A DNA stretch of 40,277 nt from Bacteroidales bacterium (GTDB taxonomy: Bacteria; Bacteroidota; Bacteroidia; Bacteroidales; UBA932), in NCBI GenBank assembly GCA_017461285.1, contig JAFTYS010000062.1, forward strand, positions 1-40,277. The letters are read 5' to 3'. Positions within the stretch are counted from its first letter, which is position 1. Every line of letters begins with the position of its first letter. Of this stretch, positions 33,963 to 40,277 are shown piece after piece. A model generated the notes under the pieces. That model was not told where the DNA came from and did not search any database. It was given only the letters and a program-made list of their open reading frames with translations. The position numbers were made by a program, and so were the translations under genes.

Positions 33963-36014
33963 CTAAAGCCATCCGTTGCCGTTTGCGCGGTTTCTGACAG
34001 TTATGGTAAACTCGAACGACTCACCGCTGTCAGACTTTATCACAGCACTTGTCTGGCCTTCTTTTTCTCCCAAGAATACAATCGTGTCGCCTTCGTCGGC
34101 ATAGACTGCCACTTCTTCGTCAGCAATGGTCACCGAGAATGTCTTGCCGTTCTTGAAATACATGGCCGGAGCGATCCTCACCTGGCCTCCAAGGGCAATA
34201 TACAGGTTAGGGAAAGTCATCTCAACTCCGGCACCGGCAATCGCCTGAAGGAAGGCATAGGTATCGACCTGACCCTCACCCATCTTTCCCTTGTAGTCCT
34301 TGAGATTCATGCTAGAAAGATGCACCTCGGAAAGGTCAGCGACAAACTTGTAGAAGTACTTGAGGGAATTCATGTTCCAATACTCCTCGATAGGGCGGGC
34401 CGTGCTGTGGAGAAGGTCCTTTATCTCTTCTGCCTTCACATGCCTGCGAAGCTTCGCCGCATATGAAAGTCCAAGTGCGACGACTCCGGAAACATGGGGA
34501 CATGCCATTGAGGTTCCCTCCATGTAACCGTATCCGGCAAGTTCACCGGCAGAACCGGTCACATTGTATGGAAGAGTGGAAAGGACACATCCCAATGCGC
34601 CCTTGTTCGGGTCTTCGCCATATTCGTAATAATAGTCCTGATCTCCTCCCGGAGCGCTTATCGTCGTGCCTTTTCCGTAGTTTGTGTAGACCGCAGGAGT
34701 ATAGTCGCCTGCTGTCGCCGCTACTGAAACGAATTCCGGGTAGGCTGCAGGATAGCTGGCTGCAGGGGCATATTCATTTCCTGCCGCAAACACTACTATA
34801 CCTCCATCTACAACGCCGTCTGGAGAACCCGCATTATGAACAAAATAGTCAAGGGCCTTGTATTCCAGCAGGTTGGACTGCTTCCACTGCTCGTCATCCG
34901 AGAACTGTGGCTGCCAGTCGTACGGATTTGCCGCTCCGGAGATGTAACCCCAGCTGCACTGAAGGATGACTGCGCCATTGTCAGCAGCATACTTGATAGC
35001 ACGGACCTCATCCAGGACTGTTCCGGCCAATGCTCCTGAGAATATCTGGCATGACATTATCTTCACCCCAGGATTGTCCGGTGTTCCTCCGGCGATGGAA
35101 GATATTCCGATTCCGTTGTTGTTGGTAGCGGCGATGACACCTGCCACATGGGTTCCGTGACCTGTATCATATCGTCCGTTTGTTGAAATCACACCGCTGC
35201 CAGCAGCAAAGTTATATCCATGGTAGTCACCGGCATATCCGTTGCCGTCGTTGTCTTCATTTGAACGCCAGACCTCTCCCTCGTTTATCCACATGCTTCC
35301 CTTGAGGTCAGGATGCGAGAAGTCGACACCCTCGTCAAGGACGGCAACGATGATCGAAGGATCGCCTGTACAGAGTTCCCATGCCTTTGCGACATTGACG
35401 TCGGCTCCTGCGACGAACTTGGTCTCACCGAGATCTCCGTTGTTGACCATATGCCACTGAAGGCCGAGATGAGGGTCATTGAAGGCAGCAGTCTTGGCTG
35501 CGGTTCCCATCTGACGGATTTCGGAAGCTGTCAAAGGAACCGCCTTAGTATCCGAAGCCCTCTTGAGGGTACGGTTATATTCGACACGGCTCACTTCTCC
35601 AAGCTTGGCAAGATCAGCAGCAACCTTTTCCACCGGATGCTCGTCAGAGAAGCGCACTACATACCACAGATGCAGCCCCTCTTCACGGACCTTATCCTCA
35701 GAACGTCTGTCCACAGGGAAGACTCTCTCTATCTGATACCCTCCGACAAGATCCAGAACTTCATCCACTGTAAGGACGCCTGAACGGCTTGCCGGATCTT
35801 CGCCAGACCTGGTCACCAGGCCGGCTTCATCCAGAATCTTCGCCACACTCTGGTCGAAGCGGACAAGAAGTTCTCCGGCAACCGCATCTTCACATACCGG
35901 TGATACCTTCTGCGGCTGACGGGTTCCTTCTGTCAAAGGTTCCTCGACCGAACATGCTGAAAATCCGGCAGCAAGAGCAATGATTGAAAATAACGCTATA
36001 TATCTATTCTTCAT
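33963..36014 (-). CDS. Subtilisin-like serine protease lipoprotein (S8 family)
   Basis: A 683-residue surface or periplasmic endopeptidase. The lipobox GFSAC puts Cys at residue 21, followed by SVEEP; acidic residues just after the Cys resemble the surface-export signal of Bacteroidetes lipoproteins. Residues about 45-150 form an inhibitor/propeptide-like domain (GELLVRFDQSVAKIL, LWYVVRFSDEHPVEKV). The catalytic domain has Asp227 (VAVLDEGVDFSHPDL), His286 (GHGTHVAGVI), oxyanion Asn413 (FAAGNEY) and Ser502 (EGTSMACPHVSG), so it looks active. Residues about 595-683 are a C-terminal beta domain. The start at 36014 is preferred because GGAGG lies 9 bases upstream; ATG 36020 is only 3 bases from it. 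It overlaps the BACON-LRR gene by 11 bases. Confidence 0.93.
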   Translation of the reverse strand: MKNRYIALFSIIALAAGFSACSVEEPLTEGTRQPQKVSPVCEDAVAGELLVRFDQSVAKILDEAGLVTRSGEDPASRSGVLTVDEVLDLVGGYQIERVFPVDRRSEDKVREEGLHLWYVVRFSDEHPVEKVAADLAKLGEVSRVEYNRTLKRASDTKAVPLTASEIRQMGTAAKTAAFNDPHLGLQWHMVNNGDLGETKFVAGADVNVAKAWELCTGDPSIIVAVLDEGVDFSHPDLKGSMWINEGEVWRSNEDNDGNGYAGDYHGYNFAAGSGVISTNGRYDTGHGTHVAGVIAATNNNGIGISSIAGGTPDNPGVKIMSCQIFSGALAGTVLDEVRAIKYAADNGAVILQCSWGYISGAANPYDWQPQFSDDEQWKQSNLLEYKALDYFVHNAGSPDGVVDGGIVVFAAGNEYAPAASYPAAYPEFVSVAATAGDYTPAVYTNYGKGTTISAPGGDQDYYYEYGEDPNKGALGCVLSTLPYNVTGSAGELAGYGYMEGTSMACPHVSGVVALGLSYAAKLRRHVKAEEIKDLLHSTARPIEEYWNMNSLKYFYKFVADLSEVHLSSMNLKDYKGKMGEGQVDTYAFLQAIAGAGVEMTFPNLYIALGGQVRIAPAMYFKNGKTFSVTIADEEVAVYADEGDTIVFLGEKEGQTSAVIKSDSGESFEFTITVRNRANGNGWL

Positions 36015-37671
36015 ATTCATTATCCTCCGATTTTATGTTTGCAGGATTGTACTTCTTGTTCCTGTAATGCTCGTAATAGTAATCCATATTTGCAGGCTCA
36101 TTCTCAAATCCGGCCGACTGTCCATACGATGTCTTTCCCTCCTGCATGAAAACAAGCGATGTAGGATACCATAAATCCAGTTTCGGATGGTAGAGCAGCC
36201 AGTCCGGAATATTTCCATGCAGTCTGTTGAGGTTTATCGCAAACAGGTCTGTATCAGGAAGTACCTTCGGAAGTCCGATGAGCACGGAAGGCAAGGTATC
36301 GCATGCATTGACTTCCTCAGCAGTCCACTTAGGGAAGGCTGTATCATCAGTCAGATCAGGGATTGTTCCTTCAAGATAGTTCACTGACAGTCTGAGGGTA
36401 TCAAGATTATCCCACATGAGAAGCCTCTTAGGGAAGGATTTCTTTCCAGCCTCATCCACGTCAGACTCTTCGAACAATCCGCCGAAACCTTTCTTGTTGG
36501 TATTGCTCAGGTCATATATGGTGTTACGGACACATGAATTCATTATCAGAGCCGTAAGCTTAGGGAAGTTCTCCGGTGTAAGTACTTCCGGCACCTTCTG
36601 GAAATTATTGCTGCTGATATCGAGATACTCAAGATTCCTGAGTTTCTTGAACGAATCCGGCAGAGTTGAAAGTCCGTATGCTCCGATGGTAAGCTTACGC
36701 AGATTCTCCAGTTCGCATATATGCTCACCTGGATCAAGACTCAACAGGAAGGTATTGGTATTTCCGTATATATATATTTCTTCTGCTGCTGTGAGATACT
36801 TTATCTGGAACGGGATACCTTCCTTGGTACCGAACATAAAGAACTCTGCCCTCTTGACACGACCCTTGTTCTCGCCTGACTGCCAGACCTCCACACCGTC
36901 CCAGAACTCCATCTTTTCCGATGTGTCAAGTTCGGTCCAGCATCCCAGCGCCTGATGTATGGCGATTATCGCGAGGGAGTCTCCCTTTACACCGATCTCG
37001 ATTTCATCGGCAGCATCCTGAGTGATCTTGAGATCTTCCTTGATCGATGGCACGACATCCTGGCTTACAGGATTGAACTTCACCGTTGCATCACGTCCTT
37101 CAGGATTGAAGTTCACATTCCACTCGAACGAAACAGGAACCTGACGCGGTCTGGCCCCTCTGTCAAGGGTGAATTCCGGCATCCTGTATGACAGCCACTG
37201 CTCCGCACCTTCAGGAAGTTCCACCTCGAAAGGGACATTTGTCCTGACATTTACCTTGAACTTACGGTCTGCCAGATTCGCGTAGCTTGCAATATTCACT
37301 TCAGGCTCATCCAATGTTATCTGATATGGGAATCCTTCCTGTCTGACAGTAAAGTCCTTCCTGTCATTCGTCTTCTGATTCTCGATTCGGACGACAGCCT
37401 CTCTCGAAGTGACCGCCAGAGCCGAATCAATGATTATACGGCATTCGACAGATCCGACTCCGTTTGCAGGGGACACGGTAATCCAAGGTTCCTGAACAGT
37501 AGCGACCCACTTGTCTTCCGAACTGATGCTTACCAGTTCCACACCACCTTCCGGTCCTATCTCTATCACATCTGCATCCAGATTGAAATCCACATGCGTT
37601 TCAGGAACACATGCAATGAATGAAAACAATGCTGCGCTTATAAGCGCAATTCTGTATATTTTATTATTCAT
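36004..37671 (-). CDS. BACON-domain and leucine-rich-repeat lipoprotein
   Basis: A 555-residue lipoprotein. The lipobox SFIAC gives Cys21. Residues about 38-112 are a BACON-type Ig domain (WVATVQEPWITVSPANGVGS, ending FTVRQEG). A second all-beta module covers about 115-225. The rest is a leucine-rich-repeat region from about 290: LENLRKLTIGAYGLSTLP, FKKLRNLEYLDISSNNFQKV, FPKLTALIMNSC, LDTLRLSVNYLEGTIP and FAINLNRLHGNIPDWL. LRR surfaces bind proteins or glycans. The start at 37671 is fixed by AGGAG 6 bases upstream and gives a clean signal peptide. It begins 17 bases after the large LRR lipoprotein and overlaps the subtilase gene, so the three are one unit. Ligand unknown. Confidence 0.87.
   Translation of the reverse strand: MNNKIYRIALISAALFSFIACVPETHVDFNLDADVIEIGPEGGVELVSISSEDKWVATVQEPWITVSPANGVGSVECRIIIDSALAVTSREAVVRIENQKTNDRKDFTVRQEGFPYQITLDEPEVNIASYANLADRKFKVNVRTNVPFEVELPEGAEQWLSYRMPEFTLDRGARPRQVPVSFEWNVNFNPEGRDATVKFNPVSQDVVPSIKEDLKITQDAADEIEIGVKGDSLAIIAIHQALGCWTELDTSEKMEFWDGVEVWQSGENKGRVKRAEFFMFGTKEGIPFQIKYLTAAEEIYIYGNTNTFLLSLDPGEHICELENLRKLTIGAYGLSTLPDSFKKLRNLEYLDISSNNFQKVPEVLTPENFPKLTALIMNSCVRNTIYDLSNTNKKGFGGLFEESDVDEAGKKSFPKRLLMWDNLDTLRLSVNYLEGTIPDLTDDTAFPKWTAEEVNACDTLPSVLIGLPKVLPDTDLFAINLNRLHGNIPDWLLYHPKLDLWYPTSLVFMQEGKTSYGQSAGFENEPANMDYYYEHYRNKKYNPANIKSEDNEYEE
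36024..36028 (-). promoter_or_regulatory. Shine-Dalgarno of the subtilase gene
   Basis: The complement reads GGAGG, 9 bases before ATG 36014 and 3 before ATG 36020, inside the end of the preceding gene. Confidence 0.5.
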
Positions 37672-37677
37672 GATCAT

Positions 37678-37684
37678 CTCCTCC
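37678..37684 (-). promoter_or_regulatory. Shine-Dalgarno of the BACON-LRR gene
   Basis: The complement reads GGAGGAG, ending 6 bases before ATG 37671. It selects that ATG over in-frame ATGs at 37689, 37686 and 37677. Confidence 0.6.
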
Positions 37685-37688
37685 ATCA

Positions 37689-40277
37689 TTATTCGAGCAT
37701 TGCCTCACATCCCCTGATATCCTGCGTCTTGTCATAAAGCAGGAAGTACGAACCGTTCATCCAGTTGTAGCATACGTCGGATGCATCAAAGACAATGTTT
37801 GGATTGTCACTGATGTCCAGGTAATAGATGAGATATGAAATGGTATCATCTATCTTTCCCAAATCATTTGAACCCATATAAAGAGCGCGGAGACCGGTAT
37901 GGTTATACACACCTGTCGGCCATTCCTTAAGACAGCGCTCTCCCTTTTCATTCCTCTGTCCACGGATTGCAAACATCGTAAGAGAAGCACAGTCGAAAGG
38001 TTCGAAAGGAAACTCGGAGAAACGGTTGTATGAAACATCTATTCCATAGAAATACGGCATGTGTGCCGCATGGAATTCACGCGGTATGTCAGTGAGGTGG
38101 TTGTATGAGAGGTCAAGAGACATCAGATACTTCACATTCTCACCTGTAAACGACCCTGCAGGTATCTCATCTATTCCGCAGCCGCGAAGTATTATGTAGT
38201 CTACCTTCGACTTCGTGTCTGCCAGACACTTAGGATATTTGCCGAGTCTAGGATTGTTTGCAAGGGAAAGGGTCTGGATATAGACACCCTGGAAAGTTCC
38301 GTCTTCCGCTCCTTCAAATCCGTCTATATCATTATAAGAAAAGTCTACAGAAGGTATCACATATGTCGCATCTGCATCAAAGATATTCGGGAACTTCGTG
38401 AGCTTGTTGTATGAACATGAGAAGGTCTCTACATCCTCAATCCTGAAGAACAGCTTCTTGCCTGTGTCGCTGATATAATGCGGGAACTCGGTGATCCGGT
38501 TATTATCCAGATAAAGCTGTACGAATGATATGTCAGGGTATGCAGACTCGATTCTGCTGATCTTGTTGCTGGCAACGCTCAGCAGACCCAGTTTCTTCAT
38601 CTCGTTGATTTCCTTCGGAAGGACTGTCAGGCTGCACTCGTTCATGTAAAGGATCTGTACAGACTTGCCGGCAGGGCCTGACGCCAGGGCGCGAAGTCCC
38701 TCATCGACATCCACCCACTGCGGATTAGCTGAAAGATTTACAGAAGTAAGGGACGGCATCTGTGCTATCACTTTCGGAAAGTTCTTCATCTTGCGACAGT
38801 TGTATATCTCGAAATCAGTCACAGACTCGAGTTCTGCCATAGAAGAAGGAAGTTCCTCTATCTCACCGTTGGCGATGAAGAATGTCTCAAGCTTCTTGAG
38901 TTTGCCGATAGATTCCGGGATGCTCCTGAGGCCGTTCGTAGCAACGCCAGGGAGCACATCTTCCATAGGCTTTATCTTCATGTCTCCGGTCTTCCTGTCG
39001 ATTATCTCATCTTCAGTCATTGTCTGATAAAGGGAGATTTCAGGAATGGATATGCCATGTTCCATAAGTCCACGTGCCACCGGTTCAGAGAACTGGGTAA
39101 GGGTATGGGTGCGGCGAAGATACTCCTTGTGCCTCTCCATCCTGTTTGAAGCGCTCATTCCGAACTGGACAGTCGGGTCATTATCCAGCCTGTTTGACTC
39201 GTTGTGGTTTCCAAGATAAAGCTCCACAAGCTCTGTCAACTGGCCTATCGCATCAGGAAGATCACCGCTGATACCGAAACCGGCAAGGGAAATCAGGGCG
39301 ACACGTCCGTTGTCATGGAGCTTGACGCCAGGCTGTGCACCCCAAAGGTCCACATCCTTATTGAAGTCCCAGTTCGCACCTGTGTTCCATTCATCTCCAC
39401 GATAATACCAGTTTTCTCCATCCAGTGCTTCCCAGATCACTTTCAGAGCATAATAATCCTTTATATACTCATCCGACTCCTTGAGCAATACAGGAACATC
39501 CGCTTCTGCCACTCTGTTGTCATAGACATCAAATTCTGGTGACACTGCCTTCGTATTGGTCTCCAAGAGAGTCTTGTCCGAACTATACAGGGTATAAGAC
39601 GTCACCACATATTTGCCGGCCTGGAGAGATACAAGGGTGTCACAGACGCTCGAAGAAGTCTGATAGCCGTCTTCAACATCATCATCCTCATCAAAATGCA
39701 GAGAGAAATCCACAGGCAGCATCCTGAACACGAACGGTACGCCCGTTGATGTCTCCTTGACCGATACGTCAGCATAACGTATCACGTCGAATGTATACTC
39801 TTTGCCATCCGCCCTGGTATCAGGAACGAACTGCTTTACAAGAGTAAATCTGACCTTTCCACGAGGAGTCACATCGGCAACCAGGTCATGGATGCTCACC
39901 CCACCTGCCACTATCTGGAAGGAGCCGGAAGCATTTCCATAATAAAGTTCATTATCGACCTTGTCATAAAGGGTGAATGACGTCACCTCATATTCTCCAG
40001 CAATCAGCTGAAGCTTCTCGCTCCTCATACCATATTCTGCAGCTTCGTCATCTGATGCGGTGAGAACCAATGTCTGGGACAGTTCCGTATCCCCATACTT
40101 CAGCATGACCATTACCTTGGCCGCATCGTGAAGATACTGCATCTGCGAGACTGTAGCCTTGGTATCGTCATAGGATGCTTCCTTGTAAAGCTTGAACTGT
40201 ACATATCCGTAATCCTTCTCACGATAGTCCGGAGCATTCTCCTTTGCACATCCTGCAAGGAAGAAGACAGCCAGGAC
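37689..40277 (-). CDS. Large leucine-rich-repeat lipoprotein, 5' end cut by window edge
   Basis: 862 codons are visible. The coding frame continues to the window end, past an internal Met codon at 40142. The first visible residues, AVFFLAGCAKEN, are the end of a signal peptide with lipobox LAGC, so only about ten residues are missing. Two related beta-sandwich modules follow (about residues 20-130 and 130-250), the second including YVVTSYTLYSSDKTLLETN; these resemble the DUF4458-type N-terminus of Bacteroides LRR proteins. After a plant-LRR-like cap (YYALKVIWEALDGENWY) come about a dozen repeats, such as LRSIPESIGKLKKLETFFIA, LYLDNNRITEFPHYI and LMSLDLSYNHLTDIP. It is the first visible gene of the five-gene operon. 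Probably a surface-exposed binding protein; partner unknown. Confidence 0.88.
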   Translation of the reverse strand, partial: VLAVFFLAGCAKENAPDYREKDYGYVQFKLYKEASYDDTKATVSQMQYLHDAAKVMVMLKYGDTELSQTLVLTASDDEAAEYGMRSEKLQLIAGEYEVTSFTLYDKVDNELYYGNASGSFQIVAGGVSIHDLVADVTPRGKVRFTLVKQFVPDTRADGKEYTFDVIRYADVSVKETSTGVPFVFRMLPVDFSLHFDEDDDVEDGYQTSSSVCDTLVSLQAGKYVVTSYTLYSSDKTLLETNTKAVSPEFDVYDNRVAEADVPVLLKESDEYIKDYYALKVIWEALDGENWYYRGDEWNTGANWDFNKDVDLWGAQPGVKLHDNGRVALISLAGFGISGDLPDAIGQLTELVELYLGNHNESNRLDNDPTVQFGMSASNRMERHKEYLRRTHTLTQFSEPVARGLMEHGISIPEISLYQTMTEDEIIDRKTGDMKIKPMEDVLPGVATNGLRSIPESIGKLKKLETFFIANGEIEELPSSMAELESVTDFEIYNCRKMKNFPKVIAQMPSLTSVNLSANPQWVDVDEGLRALASGPAGKSVQILYMNECSLTVLPKEINEMKKLGLLSVASNKISRIESAYPDISFVQLYLDNNRITEFPHYISDTGKKLFFRIEDVETFSCSYNKLTKFPNIFDADATYVIPSVDFSYNDIDGFEGAEDGTFQGVYIQTLSLANNPRLGKYPKCLADTKSKVDYIILRGCGIDEIPAGSFTGENVKYLMSLDLSYNHLTDIPREFHAAHMPYFYGIDVSYNRFSEFPFEPFDCASLTMFAIRGQRNEKGERCLKEWPTGVYNHTGLRALYMGSNDLGKIDDTISYLIYYLDISDNPNIVFDASDVCYNWMNGSYFLLYDKTQDIRGCEAMLE

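Noticed and set aside
37689..40277. Repeated leucine-rich segments considered as DNA repeats
   Set aside because: The repetition is at protein level (LRR); no long identical DNA repeats are seen.

Overview
The window looks like the chromosome of a gut-type member of the Bacteroidales. Three things point there. Most gene starts are preceded by the Bacteroidetes -7 element TAnnTTTG, sometimes with a TTTG-like -33 box. The proteins include families typical of the phylum (BACON and LRR lipoproteins, DUF4293, DUF1573, a Bacteroidetes-type LeuRS, a membrane-embedded AraC regulator). Shine-Dalgarno sequences appear at only a few starts. No rRNA, tRNA, IS element, phage gene or CRISPR array was seen. 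No gap between genes exceeds about 200 bases.

Layout. (1) 1-8511: hexuronate and plant-polysaccharide genes. uxaB (cut by the left edge) and uxaC diverge from a shared promoter region. A minus-strand unit ettA - alpha/beta hydrolase - GH43 runs tail-to-tail into uxaC, with a membrane-bound AraC regulator upstream of it. (2) 8543-15196: one long minus-strand unit, SPOR lipoprotein - M28-like/TonB fusion - leuS - yitT - yitT. It has a full promoter (TTTG-N19-TAAATTTG) at one end and a 13-bp-stem terminator at the other. (3) 15186-17327: capA-phoH on the plus strand, from a promoter interleaved with the previous one, ending in a bidirectional terminator. (4) 17347-21193: gyrA followed by a TPR protein. 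(5) 21255-26551: clpC, then gph - AI-2E-type transporter - esterase, with a possible small antisense gene over the clpC 3' end. (6) 26548-27950: a uridine-type phosphorylase and a DUF4293 membrane protein, divergent. (7) 27940-31656: a fatty-acid-synthesis operon fabH-fabK-fabF-fabZ using the FabK-type enoyl reductase. (8) 31747-40277: a membrane-bound LytTR regulator facing a five-gene export operon: large LRR lipoprotein (cut by the right edge), BACON-LRR lipoprotein, subtilisin-like lipoprotein, DUF1573 protein and a small lipocalin-like lipoprotein.

Points that stand out: a Phe at the quinolone-resistance position of GyrA; an M28-fold protein that has lost most catalytic residues and is fused to a TonB C-terminal domain; a ClpC without its middle domain but with the ClpP-docking loop; a FAS cluster resembling Firmicutes clusters; three convergent gene pairs whose stop codons overlap by exactly 4 bp; and the LRR/subtilase surface operon, which is the best candidate here for an uncharacterised system.
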